A stretch of 64,000 bases of DNA, taken from Gamarada debralockiae. Its lineage: Eukaryota > Ascomycota > Leotiomycetes > Helotiales > Hyphodiscaceae. A model generated the notes under the pieces. That model was given only the letters and a program-made list of their open reading frames with translations. It was not told where the DNA came from and made no database searches. Every line of letters begins with the position of its first letter. The first letter of the stretch is position 1. The translations under genes were made by a program, and so were the position numbers. Of this stretch, positions 36,296 through 46,699 are shown piece after piece. The stretch lies in the NCBI GenBank assembly GCA_002803225.1, contig NXFV01000633.1, positions 62,001 through 126,000 on the forward strand. Direction: 5' to 3'.

Positions 36296-37720
36296 CTACT
36301 CCTTTGCCTTTCCCTTTCCTTTTTCTTTGCCCCTTTTCGGATCCAAAATAGTCGTGCCATTACCCTCTCCTTTCTTACAGTCGTCTGCACCAGGAAGATC
36401 TCTATCTGAGATGACATCCTTTGGAGCACTATCATCCAGACCAACCCATGTCTTGTCCCATCCTTGAGACTCACCAACAGCTCCCTTCGTTTCGCCTTTC
36501 TCAGCCATATCCTTAACATCACTCCAGTATTCCAGCTTCTTGACTTCTTCATCGGCATGTTGGAGCGCAGCTTCGAGGTTGTCGAGCCTTCGCTGCTTCG
36601 CAGGATCTAGTTCCTTCCCGGAAGCTGCATTCCTCTTCTGCTCATCGACCGCCTCGTTGTAGATCTTCATGAGATGGGAGAGTAGAAGTCGCCGTGAAGC
36701 TTGAAATATGAACAGCCCCATGATGTCATGCATCCTCTCTCTGAGATGGTATAGTTCGTCACCGCCATGCTCAATGAAGGATTCAACAGCCTCCATCTTC
36801 TCTCGATCAATTCGACAGATCTTTAGTGTTTGCATGAGTGATTCAATATCACGGATATCTTCCACGACAATATCATCTTCCATACCACGCTTCGCCAGCT
36901 GGGTAGCGCTGTATCTATTCTTCGCACTTCCATCCATAGTCGACGCACGGCTCCTACTCCTGTCCTGAGCCGGACGTATCGTGAAATAGTCGGAGTTCAG
37001 TATATGGGCCTCCGGGACGCAATAGTTAGTGTGTTTCTTCACCCGTTTTCGGATCCAAGCTCTTCGTCGAACGAAAGAATTCCACCAAGAAGGTCCATGC
37101 CACGAGCATTTCTTCGAAAAGGCAAACGAGTATTCCCAACCATCCTCATCAACCTCTTCCTGGTGGTTGACGGACCATTCCTTCCAAGCCCATTCCCACG
37201 ACGGATCTGGCACCTGGGCATTGGTGATATCTGTAGCACTCGGTTTCTGAGCTTCGTTGGTCCAAGGTGGAGGATCAAGGTTGCCCAGTGCCCTTCCAGA
37301 AAAGAGTGGAATTCCACACAAAAAACATCCTCGTTGATTCTCGTACAGTATGTCTATCGCAGACTCCGGTTCATTCTGCTTTGCCTTCCTGGCAGAACTG
37401 CCTCTGGTACGACCTCTTTCTTCTACGGTTTCCTCATCAGGCCTCGACTCGTCCGCTTGTGCGTCATCTGATCCACCCAAATGACGATCCTGATATTTCG
37501 AGAACTTCCGCTTCGTTATTTCTTTCCGTAATGTGGAGGTATGCTTTCGGAGAGGAGTATCGCTATGCCGTCGTGACGAGGTATCTGTGAGAACTCCTGG
37601 TGAACTAGGCTGCGGGCTCTCAGAGTGGCTTCTCGTATGATCGACGAGGTTGATTTCATGGTCGTAATCGACGTCTCTTAAAGGGGAAGGCCGACGTTTA
37701 GAAGAATGCAGGAGAGACAT
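36296..37720 (-). CDS. Peroxin/dysferlin-domain protein (Mug65/Spo73/Pex23-like)
   Basis: Single exon, 474 aa. The central part (about residues 125-245) has dysferlin-domain features: RGCFLCGIPLFSGRALG, PDPSWEWAWKEWSVNHQEEV, DEDGWEYSFAF and WHGPSWWNSFVRRRAWIRKR, with the paired W-x-W and R-R-x-W-x-R. A helical region follows (ERMHDIMGLFIFQASRRLLL), then a Lys-rich tail. Dysferlin-domain fungal proteins act at the ER (Pex23/Pex30 types) or in prospore membrane growth (Spo73, Mug65). No transmembrane segments are seen, which favours the Spo73/Mug65 type over Pex23. The Ser/Pro/Arg-rich N-terminus (residues 1-110) is probably disordered. Confidence 0.83.
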   Translation of the reverse strand: MSLLHSSKRRPSPLRDVDYDHEINLVDHTRSHSESPQPSSPGVLTDTSSRRHSDTPLRKHTSTLRKEITKRKFSKYQDRHLGGSDDAQADESRPDEETVEERGRTRGSSARKAKQNEPESAIDILYENQRGCFLCGIPLFSGRALGNLDPPPWTNEAQKPSATDITNAQVPDPSWEWAWKEWSVNHQEEVDEDGWEYSFAFSKKCSWHGPSWWNSFVRRRAWIRKRVKKHTNYCVPEAHILNSDYFTIRPAQDRSRSRASTMDGSAKNRYSATQLAKRGMEDDIVVEDIRDIESLMQTLKICRIDREKMEAVESFIEHGGDELYHLRERMHDIMGLFIFQASRRLLLSHLMKIYNEAVDEQKRNAASGKELDPAKQRRLDNLEAALQHADEEVKKLEYWSDVKDMAEKGETKGAVGESQGWDKTWVGLDDSAPKDVISDRDLPGADDCKKGEGNGTTILDPKRGKEKGKGKAKE

Positions 37721-38369
37721 TTCCCCTCAACGAGAGAGCATTGCCGCAAAAGGGACTGGCCCCGCCTGGTTGGGGTTGTTCAAATCGTTTGAGCAACTGC
37801 ACTTGTCGAGGCTGGAGGGGTTCCGTCACGGGACAGTAAAGTCAAGTATCTGCAGTCGTCGTCCGATAATTGCATTGATTGCTTTTGTGGAACTGAAATA
37901 TATCTTGTGGTACGAATATTCGAATAGGCAGGTATGAGGAGAGCAGACTTACCAAGGTCAACGTCACGAAGTAGTACAAACTACTTATCAATCCGAATCA
38001 TTCAGATATTTTCGAACCATATGACGGACCGCTAATCAAATGATCGACATTTCCTTGCGCACTGTTCTCATAACGGACGGGCGGGGCGGTCTCACCAGCC
38101 ACATTTGGTGACTTTACGGAGCTTTTCCCGTTCCGTATTAGCAAAACCCAATGACGTTGTACAGTATGGGGTAGCAAAGAGCTTGGAGAACATCAGCCAA
38201 TCACCATAGCACCTGCTCATTATGGCGGTCCTCATCATGTATGCCATGTTTATTCCCCTCCTTTCGGTCAGGCAACTTCAACCTTGAACCTCCATCCAAA
38301 TCCCACATCCAACAAGCACTCAATACAGCTCTCGTAAAACCCTCACGTTACTCTCTCAAATCAAACGCA
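37721..38369. other. Divergent intergenic region
   Basis: About 650 bases with no recognised gene. An ATG at 38241 is in frame with the next gene and could extend it by 43 residues. Confidence 0.4.
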
Positions 38370-38938
38370 ATGGCTCAACAAAAGAAGTCTAACCTTACCC
38401 TTTACCTTGGTGTCGCTGCTGCGGGCGGCGTTGGTTACTACCTCTACACTGCAGGAGGTAACCCAAAGGTTGCCGAGAAGCAATTTGAGGGTACGTTACA
38501 TTCGACTCGTGTGCCCAAGGAAGTATATTAACTCTGTCAAAGCCGATGTCTCTAAGGCGTCTGCGAAAGTCCAAGACCAGATCCCAGGCCGAACCACTCA
38601 AGCCAAGAACGAGGGTGAGAAGTGGGCTTCTGAAGCTGGGGCGAAGATTGATGCTACTGTGAGTGTTCCCCTGCTCCTTTCCCACACATGTTGTGTTGTT
38701 GTCAATTGTCTCGACCTCGTTGCCCCGCTTCTCCAAATCACGCCACATCGTTAAGAGCTATCGCTAACTTCCCCCCTATCAGACCGACAAAGCTCGCGCA
38801 GAGCTCGCAAAGGCCGATCAATACCGCCAGGATGCTGCCAATACCACAATGAAGAAGATCGATGAAGCGGACCGCAAGGTTGAGGAAGGTGCTGCCAAGG
38901 CCAAGAGCGGCATCTCTTCCTGGTTCGGTGGAAAGTAA
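38370..38938 (+). CDS. Small helical membrane-linked protein ('calcofluor white hypersensitive' type)
   Basis: Exons 38370-38490, 38543-38658 and 38783-38938 give 130 aa. One hydrophobic N-terminal helix (LTLYLGVAAAGGVGYYLYTA) is followed by Ala/Lys/Glu-rich amphipathic helices (ADVSKASAKVQDQIPGRTTQ, then DKARAELAKADQYRQDAANT) and a C-terminus GISSWFGGK. The composition resembles a fungal family often labelled calcofluor white hypersensitive protein; I recall the label but cannot name a mechanism. The N-terminal helix plus LEA-like repeats suggest an anchored protein facing an organelle lumen or matrix. The 43-residue upstream in-frame extension has no acidic cluster and might act as a targeting sequence. 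Confidence 0.75.
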
Positions 38939-39417
38939 TCGTTTATTGCGGGATACCAGAGCCTGGGATGATGATAGGACGATTGGGTGAATTGACACGA
39001 ACATGGTTACGAAGGTGTATAATACCAAACGATTTCGCCCAGCTCTCCTTACGGCAAGCGTACTTAAAAGCTTTTACTTTGATGTATTCCACCTTTTCCC
39101 TCGAAGCTTTAATCTGTGCTTCCCATTCTCTCCCAGTGGAGGTACTGACTACGCCAGTTGCCATACAGAAGCAGCTCAGTCTCCTAATCCTTTGGGAAAG
39201 AATCATGCCACCGAAGATAGCGAGTCTAGGAAGGTCCATGGATCCTGGAAAGCTGAACCGGAGTAATTGTGCTTGGCAGTACTTGCCCGGGATGCTGGCT
39301 ACCCCTCTTTCAATGTGGTGATTCGGAATGCGCCCTTCACCCCTTAGTTCAATATATTTTTAGAAGTTATTATACGGGATTGCTACTTTCTTAATTAAAG
39401 CATCTATCATTTACACA
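38939..39417. other. Intergenic
   Basis: No coding sequence recognised between the two plus-strand genes. Confidence 0.4.
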
Positions 39418-40111
39418 ATGCTGAACCAACAACGTCACATCATTTTGCCCCTTACGGCGTTGGTGATCGCACATATTTTCTGCGTCAGTGATGGCATATC
39501 ACACTCTCGACGCATTATCTATCACATTCAATCTTTAGCACGGCGTTCAAGTCCGATTCTTGGAATGAGCAGTCTCATACAACGTTGTGACGCAACGGGT
39601 ATTCCAATGCAGCCAGAGGCAGTTCGCGCAAAGGCCCGTCCACATATCACGATGAACTGCATGTCAGCCGCCGGCGGAGGTACTTGACATAGACGGCCCT
39701 TTATCACACTAGTCCACCGGCTCCACAGAAGACAGACATGGAACGAATGGTGCTGACAAAAACGCAGCGGTTATTCCAGTTTGGCCAGAGATCACATATA
39801 AGAATACACGACCTCAGCATCACGAGGCAGAGCTTATCGAGTCACCAGCGAAGCTAGTTGGCACGAACAGCCCTCAACCACACAAAGACAAAGAGACTGT
39901 CAGGTCCTCGGAGGCTGTTGAGCCCTCAGTAGAGGCAGTTGACATGAATCGTCCAACGTCGCTTCACGGCTCTGCGGATTTCGAAACCTCGGCGGAGGTG
40001 GCTGGGAGGCATCACCCTACACCACATCATGGTGCATCTTCCCCAATCCAGACAAAGATGGTCGAAATGAAGCTGCATACAGAGGGTCCTCTCACACAGT
40101 CGAGATTGTAA
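39418..40111 (+). CDS. Predicted two-exon protein of unknown function, 201 aa
   Basis: Exon 1 39418-39679 and exon 2 39768-40111 join in phase (GTACTT donor, AACGCAG acceptor; CTGAC branch-like string 13 bases before). The second exon is open for 114 codons with no ATG of its own at the 5' end, which supports splicing. The N-terminus has one hydrophobic stretch (HIILPLTALVIAHIFCV), possibly a signal anchor. Exon 2 is hydrophilic with many His, Pro and Glu (PQHHEAELIESPAKLVGTNS, then GRHHPTPHHGASS). No family was recognised. It may be a lineage-specific gene. Confidence 0.42.
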
Positions 40112-40814
40112 CAAGAGCTTCGGCGATCAGACAGCAATCTATTGGTTCCGCCGCATGCTTTCACCATCAGACTCTGAAATCCACGACAAATGGACAATCT
40201 TGCGGATTAATCCGACACTCTTGCACTAATTAGCATGGCCATCGGTCAGATAGCTATCCTATGGGTTTGATTACAAGTTCCAAGAGGAGAAGTATTTCTT
40301 TGAGATGTATGGTTTTTCCTGAGAGCTCGAGGACTGGCTCTGAATGTGGTGTCAGGATTTCCCAGCGATGAAGTGAATGATGTATTGATATTACGAGGTT
40401 GATTGGTATGTCTTGGTCGGATATTATGGAGACTTTTCTATCATAATTGGTTTCGTAGGCAGGGAGGGGCTTATGGATAGCTCAAGAGGATGGCATAAGA
40501 GCATGTAAGAGACATCGAAATATTTTGAATGAACTTGTCCTTTGAATCACACAGTTGAAGTGTTGGTAGCCCACCTGCTGGAGGATTTTCACGGCCTCAC
40601 AGGAAACTTTCTGAGTAGAAAAGCCAAGTACATCAAGATGAATATACAGGTAGAGCGGAGCAAGTGGACGGCTCTGGACGGATGGTTCAGGAGTACCACA
40701 CGTGACCAGCGGATCGGAAATTCTTGCAGCCGAAATAAAATTCCTTGAAGCTTCCAGGATCTTGAAGTATTTCACAGCGATAACACCATACGAAAAATGA
40801 CGATATCATAGCGA
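40112..40814. other. Intergenic
   Basis: 700 bases with only short open frames. It includes the promoter of the PPR gene. Confidence 0.4.
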
Positions 40815-43241
40815 ATGTCCCTGGGAAGTCGCATTACAAAACGAGGCAAGGCCGCAATTGTCGCCAGTCTCGCCTCGACTCCCAGGGAACCTTTACTCTT
40901 CCTCTACCCCCGATGGATCAAGAGTTCCTCAACCACAGCTTCAGATCCGACCTTCGTTCAAAATGGCAGACCTTCGATCCTATCTATTCGAAACTACACG
41001 ACTCTTTCAACAATCCCATCCAATACCACAAGTGGAACTCGCGTCGATACTCCTCACGAGACCGACCCTACTGAAAACGAGCAAGATGTAGTCTCTGGCC
41101 AAACCGCCAATGACAAGAGCTACGGTGAAAAGCCTGAGGCGGAAGAAGGCACATTGATGACCACAGGGAATTTTGAGATCCATCGAGAATCGACAGGCAC
41201 AAAGATCCGATTATACTCTACGTTGCCAAAGACTGGTGTACATCAGCCTTTCAAGAAAATTGAAGCTGTTCGAAACAAAGTCCGTAAGGCTCTTCGGAAC
41301 TGGGAGCAAGCCAAGATCAGTGCACTTTCAAAAAGTGCTGTTCGTAAAGAATACCAAGCAGAGGGGAGGGAGCAAAAACAAAGCTGGATACCGGATTGGC
41401 GTGTAATCCTTGCGGATCTACGAAAAAACACACCTCAGAATAGCGAGTGGCTTCGTAAGGCAGTCTACATCTCGGTGCCTGAGAGTGCTGTTGGGACTCT
41501 TTTTCATGGCGTTGATGATAACATGTGGGATATTGCGGAGAGATATGGCTGTTCTGTTGAGTTGACGAATCGAGATTCAATTACGGAGCATTTTAATGAG
41601 TTTCTTCTCTCCGGACCTGCCAGAGCCATCAGCAAAACTGCTGCAGCAGTCATGCGGATTGCTCCGGGTTCGAAGATAAAGGCTCGGCCAAAAGTGCTCT
41701 CATCTGCAGGTTCTGAAGCCTCAACTTCACTGCCAACAACCGACTCAGATCATGAGCTCAACAGTGATGCAAAACCTCGCATTGTTCGATCTAAGAGACG
41801 CGGCACGATGCATGTGACCAGGGCTGAGAAGATTCCAAGACCATCGGAATGGACGACTCGCACGTTTGCCGACTACGTGGACAACCTGACCTCCATACGG
41901 CTGCCGAATCATATGCATCATTTATTGTACAAGAAAGAGGAGGACCATGTTAAGGCAGTTGTCAAAATTTTGCGGGAAATTCTCACCGATCCGGAGTGCA
42001 AATCCTCGATGACTCGGACAGCTTGCAAGACAGCGCTGGATTATTTTATGAAAACGAGCCATATAGCGGATGCCAGGGTTACCTTTGTACACATGGAAAT
42101 GATGGGGATACAGATGGACCCAGAAGTCTTCAATATCATGTTACGGGGCGCCGCAAAGAACGAAGATCTGCACAATTTCCACTTCATTCTGCATCTAATG
42201 CTAAAACGAGGCATCTCACCCAATGGCCAGACATGGCTTGCTTTCTTGATGGCCAACACCGATTTTCGTATAAAATCATACATTGTGGCGGCAATGAAAG
42301 AGAAGGGACTATTGGCCCATCTATCAGTCTTGAGAGGCGTTTGCGAACAGCTGATCACTCAAGAAGTCTCCGCCTCCCTGGACCTAGGCCAAAGCCAAGA
42401 GAAATTCCTTCAGTATATGGATTCCCGCTACGGATATGAGTGGCTTACGGTCAACAGCGGCAATCGTGTTCTCCATGCCCTTGGAGCTCGCCATCTGATA
42501 TCCCGTTGCTGGGAATTTCTCGAAGCCATGGCAGCTCGACACGTCCAAATCGACCAAGTCTCAATTAACACGATCCTGAATCACTGCAAACAAGCAGCAA
42601 ATGTGGGTGGCGCCATCGAGATCATGAAGAGGCTCCCATCTCTCATTCCCATCCAACCAGACCAAACGACTTATCACGCTCTATTCGAGCTGGCCTGGCG
42701 ATCAAGGAGCTACAATCTTGCGAGGGTGGTATGGAAATATGCATGCTTGAATGCTGCTACGACACGTCGGATGAGGATGCTAGTCTATCAAAGTTTGAAG
42801 AACGCTGCCAACGACACTTCAAGCTCAGAACCATCGCAATATGGCACGTGGGAGCAACAAGCCGGTATCGTCATCATCAGTAACGTCTATGATCACCCAT
42901 CAACATACTTTCCGGCAATTCCCAGCGACGGCGAAACCTCTGGACTTGAGCTTGAACGTAAAGAGGTTGAACGTACATCAGGAATGCACTCGACGAACAA
43001 AAGAACACGACATCTGGCTATCCAAAAGCTCCTCGACCGCGATTACGAAGTCTTTCAACACTGGGCTCCGACGCGACCTTTTGGGGAGATGTTGGAGGAA
43101 GCGTGGGAACGAGATCGGGCCTGGCGCAACGTTCGAGCAAGACATGAATGGGCAAAACTTGATTGGAAGCTCCAGGGAGCGATTGCTGTGCCACTGCAAA
43201 GATCTTACAGGAGTGATTACCCTGCGCTGGAATGGAAATAG
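40815..43241 (+). CDS. Pentatricopeptide repeat (PPR) protein, mitochondrial
   Basis: Single exon, 808 aa. The first 60 residues are rich in Ser, Arg and Thr with few acids (MSLGSRITKRGKAAIVASLA), as in mitochondrial presequences. PPR-like helical hairpins begin near residue 395: ACKTALDYFMKTSHIADARV, then FVHMEMMGIQMDPEVFNIML, FHFILHLMLKRGISPNGQTW and a later set including GAIEIMKRLPSLIPIQPDQT. Fungal PPR proteins bind mitochondrial transcripts for processing, stability or translation. The exact target cannot be told. The middle (residues 200-300) is basic and probably disordered. Confidence 0.88.
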   Translation: MSLGSRITKRGKAAIVASLASTPREPLLFLYPRWIKSSSTTASDPTFVQNGRPSILSIRNYTTLSTIPSNTTSGTRVDTPHETDPTENEQDVVSGQTANDKSYGEKPEAEEGTLMTTGNFEIHRESTGTKIRLYSTLPKTGVHQPFKKIEAVRNKVRKALRNWEQAKISALSKSAVRKEYQAEGREQKQSWIPDWRVILADLRKNTPQNSEWLRKAVYISVPESAVGTLFHGVDDNMWDIAERYGCSVELTNRDSITEHFNEFLLSGPARAISKTAAAVMRIAPGSKIKARPKVLSSAGSEASTSLPTTDSDHELNSDAKPRIVRSKRRGTMHVTRAEKIPRPSEWTTRTFADYVDNLTSIRLPNHMHHLLYKKEEDHVKAVVKILREILTDPECKSSMTRTACKTALDYFMKTSHIADARVTFVHMEMMGIQMDPEVFNIMLRGAAKNEDLHNFHFILHLMLKRGISPNGQTWLAFLMANTDFRIKSYIVAAMKEKGLLAHLSVLRGVCEQLITQEVSASLDLGQSQEKFLQYMDSRYGYEWLTVNSGNRVLHALGARHLISRCWEFLEAMAARHVQIDQVSINTILNHCKQAANVGGAIEIMKRLPSLIPIQPDQTTYHALFELAWRSRSYNLARVVWKYACLNAATTRRMRMLVYQSLKNAANDTSSSEPSQYGTWEQQAGIVIISNVYDHPSTYFPAIPSDGETSGLELERKEVERTSGMHSTNKRTRHLAIQKLLDRDYEVFQHWAPTRPFGEMLEEAWERDRAWRNVRARHEWAKLDWKLQGAIAVPLQRSYRSDYPALEWK

Positions 43242-43521
43242 TCTACCTTCTGTTCCAATGAACGAAATCTGTACTTATATTGTGTGTATGTATGGTTGTA
43301 TGATAGATGTACTATGAGGGGGGAATTTATTAGACACCTCTCCAGCTCAAGTTTACAAGTTGAGCTATCTGCACATTTGAAGTTCCGGACTTTCCACCAC
43401 GTTGAAACCCTTGAAAGCCGAAGAGCCTCTTGCGAGCCTGCAAATCCATTATCATAATACACGGATAAAACCCCAAACTCCCTCCAAACTCCCATCCACC
43501 TCATTCCCAACCCCCTTCCCA

Positions 43522-44458
43522 TCACTCACCAACCCGATAACTAACCAACGTATCAACCCGATGATTATTCGTACTAAAACTCCTCAACTGCACCTTCTCT
43601 CCATTCTTAATCTCCTTGGCATCGCTATCACCCCACTCCATCGGCACCTCACTGTCCGCATCCGCATACACCAGCACATTGAACGTACAATCGCCATCCA
43701 ACTGTGGGAGAAACGTCACACTCGCTGTAATCTGCCTGAATATAGACTGGATCTCGGCTTGGATCTCTGGCTCGGTTTTCTCGGTAGTGGGAGCGGGTAG
43801 AGCGTCGGTGGGAGAGGCATTTTCTTTGTCGGCGGCCTTTTTGGAGGAGGATTTTTTCGAGGAGGGTTTGGAGAATATTTGGACCTGCGGATTCGTACTT
43901 TAGCAAGGTGAAGGGCTGGGGGTGGGAAGGGGGACGCACGTCGAATTGCCATCTCTCGACATGCTCGCCGGTATCTTTACTTGTGATCACCACCACAAGC
44001 TTGGAGATTTTGCCTCCGATCATCCATTTATCGAGTTGAGACATAATTTTCTTGATGTAGGCTTTGACTTGGTCGTCGGATGATACAAGCATTGTGAGGC
44101 CATATTTCTTGACGCTGCAGACGTGTGAGTTGTGTTTTCGAGTTGTTGAAGGGGGAACGTACGCTGTGAAGTCTTCTGCGGGGTAGACGCCGCGTTGGAA
44201 TCTGGGATGAAGTTAGAATTTGCAGATCCAGAGGTAAATATTTGAGGCTTACAGAATTGTGTTTATGGAATATTGAAACTGCGATTGTTAGCTCTATTCG
44301 GATTCTGTTCAATTGCTTGGGGTGCTCACGAATTCCGCAACATATTTGGCAGAGCCTACTTCCATTAGCAAACTGCTCGCAAAAGTTCCAAATAGGAACC
44401 TACCTTTCAGCGAAAGCTTATGAACCTTCGATTTGTCTTTCTCTCGTTCGACAGACAT
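43522..44458 (-). CDS. MAD2: Spindle assembly checkpoint protein Mad2 (HORMA domain)
   Basis: Six exons: 44458-44404, 44355-44330, 44278-44253, 44201-44163, 44114-43940 and 43884-43522, giving 227 aa. The HORMA opening HKLSLKGSAKYVAEFFQYSI is spread over three exons of 55, 26 and 26 bases. FQRGVYPAEDF, KYGLTMLV and WQFDV follow. The C-terminal safety-belt region has NNHRVDTLVSYRVG. Mad2 binds Mad1 and Cdc20 to delay anaphase. A Lys/Ser-rich insert (KPSSKKSSSKKAADKENASP) replaces the short linker after QFDVQIF and is an unusual addition compared with yeast (196 aa). It is divergent from GUF1 with 173 bases between starts. Confidence 0.94.
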
Positions 44459-44631
44459 CTTGTTGGTGTTTGCACATTCCAAATTTCAATCAATGTTCGT
44501 CGTCTCTTCTCCCCAGAAAATTGAAGTTGACGCTGGGTTGCTACAGTGACCATCCCCACGGCGAATTCCGGCGCATCTTCAAATAATTTTCGAGGGCCAA
44601 CATCGAACACCAAAAACCTCACGATTCACAA
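44459..44631. promoter_or_regulatory. Shared divergent promoter, MAD2 / GUF1
   Basis: Only 173 bases separate the two start codons, so leaders and promoters must overlap. No specific motif was identified. Confidence 0.5.
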
Positions 44632-46599
44632 ATGCAGCGATGTCCATTTCAACTCCTTAGGCTACCCAGCTCTATACGGACCCAATATGCATCCCAATTC
44701 CTCAAACAAACCCGCCCTTTCACCACCACGGTGACGCTTCGCGCTCAAGCTCCCAAGCCAGTCTCCGAGCTTGAGCGCCGCATCCAAGCAATCCCCATCG
44801 AAAGATTCCGGAACTTCTGCATAGTAGCACACGTCGACCATGGCAAATCCACTCTCTCCGACCGATTGCTGGAGCTGACAGGCACAATTGAGCCGGGTGG
44901 CAATAAGCAGATTCTAGATAAGTTGGATGTGGAACGAGAAAGGGGCATTACAGTTAAGGCGCAGACTTGCAGTATGATATATAAGTATGAAGGGGAGGAT
45001 TATCTGCTACATTTGGTGGATACGCCGGGACATGTGGACTTTAGGGCTGAGGTCTCGAGATCGTATGCGAGCTGTGGGGGAGCGCTGCTTCTTGTGGATG
45101 CTAGTCAGGGTGTGCAGGCACAGACGGTGGCTAATTTTTACCTGGCCTTCTCTCAAGGGCTGATTTTGGTGCCGGTTGTTAATAAGGTTGATTTGCCTTC
45201 TGCGGACGCGCCGAGAGCGTTGGAACAGATGCAGACTGCGTTCGAATTGGAACCCGAGAATGCGGTTCTCGTCTCGGCGAAAACTGGACTCAACGTCGAG
45301 TCCATTCTACCGAATGTGATTAGACAGATCCCAGCGCCGGTTGGTGATCACAAGAAGCCCCTGAGGTTACTTCTGGTGGATTCGTGGTATGACAATTACA
45401 AGGGTGTCATACTTCTCGTACGGATATTCGACGGGATGATCAAGGCTGGAGATCACGTCGTGTCATTTGCTACTGGCAACAAGTACTTCGTTGGAGAAGT
45501 AGGGATCATGTACCCCTTCCAAACCCGTCAGAGCTCCTTGCGCGCAGGACAGGTCGGATACATCTACTTCAATCCAGGCATGAAGAAGAGCCAGGAGGCG
45601 CTGAGCGGAGACACATACACGACCGTCGGATCCGAAAACCTCGTTGAGCCATATCCCGGGTTCGAAGAGCCCAAATCCATGGTCTTCGTTGCTGCATTTC
45701 CTGTAGACCAGAGCGATCACGGACATTTGGAAGACTCAATCAACCAAATTGTGCTCAACGACCGCAGCGTCACTCTCCAGAAAGAATCCTCCGAAGCTCT
45801 CGGCGCAGGCTGGCGTCTAGGCTTCCTAGGAACGCTGCACTGTTCTGTCTTCGAGGACCGTCTCCGACAAGAACACGGCGCAAGCATCATCATCACACCA
45901 CCCACCGTCCCCTTCAAAGTCATCTGGAACGACGGTCGCGAGGAAATCATCCAGAATCCAGCACTTTTCCCTGATACAGACGCCACTCACCAACGTGTAG
46001 CTGAACTGCAAGAACCTTATGTCTCAGCAACGATCACTTTGCCTGAAGAGTATCTTGGAAAAGTCATTGAGCTCTGTGAAGGCAATCGTGGAGAACAGAA
46101 AGAGCTTAATTTCTTTACTGCCACGCAAGTTATTTTGAAGTATGATTTGCCACTTGCTCAATTGGTTGACGATTTCTTTGGCAAGTTGAAAGGAGCTACG
46201 AAGGGATATGCAAGTCTCGACTACGAAGACGCCGGGTTCCGACGGAGCAATATCGTTAAGATGCAGCTTTTGGTGAACAAGGAACCCGTTGATGCCGTGG
46301 CTCGCATCGTACACACCTCTCAAGTTGACAAACTTGGTAAGCAATGGGTCACGAAATTCAAAGAACATGTCGATCGCCAAATGTTTGAAGTAATTATTCA
46401 AGCTGCTACAGGGAAACGAATTGTTGCGCGGGAGACGATAAAGCCATTTAGAAAGGACGTGTTGCAGAAGCTGCATGCGGCAGATGTCTCCAGACGACGC
46501 AAGTTGTTGGAGAAGCAGAAGGAGGGAAGGAAGAAGCTGAAGGCTGTGGGGAATATCACTATTGATCATGGGGCGTTCCAGAAGTTTTTGGCCAAATAG
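44632..46599 (+). CDS. GUF1: Mitochondrial translation factor Guf1 (EF4/LepA)
   Basis: Single exon, 655 aa, the usual length. A presequence of about 40 residues ([20 protein letters not shown]) precedes the GTPase: G1 [10 protein letters not shown]2 [13 protein letters not shown]3 DTPGHVDF, G4 NKVDLP. The LepA-specific C-terminus contains [20 protein letters not shown] and ends [20 protein letters not shown]. Guf1 is a ribosome-dependent GTPase that promotes accurate mitochondrial translation under stress, acting at the inner membrane side. No internal damage seen. Confidence 0.97.
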   Translation: MQRCPFQLLRLPSSIRTQYASQFLKQTRPFTTTVTLRAQAPKPVSELERRIQAIPIERFRNFCIVAHVDHGKSTLSDRLLELTGTIEPGGNKQILDKLDVERERGITVKAQTCSMIYKYEGEDYLLHLVDTPGHVDFRAEVSRSYASCGGALLLVDASQGVQAQTVANFYLAFSQGLILVPVVNKVDLPSADAPRALEQMQTAFELEPENAVLVSAKTGLNVESILPNVIRQIPAPVGDHKKPLRLLLVDSWYDNYKGVILLVRIFDGMIKAGDHVVSFATGNKYFVGEVGIMYPFQTRQSSLRAGQVGYIYFNPGMKKSQEALSGDTYTTVGSENLVEPYPGFEEPKSMVFVAAFPVDQSDHGHLEDSINQIVLNDRSVTLQKESSEALGAGWRLGFLGTLHCSVFEDRLRQEHGASIIITPPTVPFKVIWNDGREEIIQNPALFPDTDATHQRVAELQEPYVSATITLPEEYLGKVIELCEGNRGEQKELNFFTATQVILKYDLPLAQLVDDFFGKLKGATKGYASLDYEDAGFRRSNIVKMQLLVNKEPVDAVARIVHTSQVDKLGKQWVTKFKEHVDRQMFEVIIQAATGKRIVARETIKPFRKDVLQKLHAADVSRRRKLLEKQKEGRKKLKAVGNITIDHGAFQKFLAK

Positions 46600-46699
46600 G
46601 GTCTGTATCATATGTACAAATACAATGTGTCAAGACACTTCTCTATTGAAACATTCTAATGCTGGGCGTAACTTTATTACTGACGGTGCTGTGATTGTC

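Noticed and set aside
46024..46611. 195-codon minus-strand frame
   Set aside because: Antisense to the conserved C-terminal part of GUF1.
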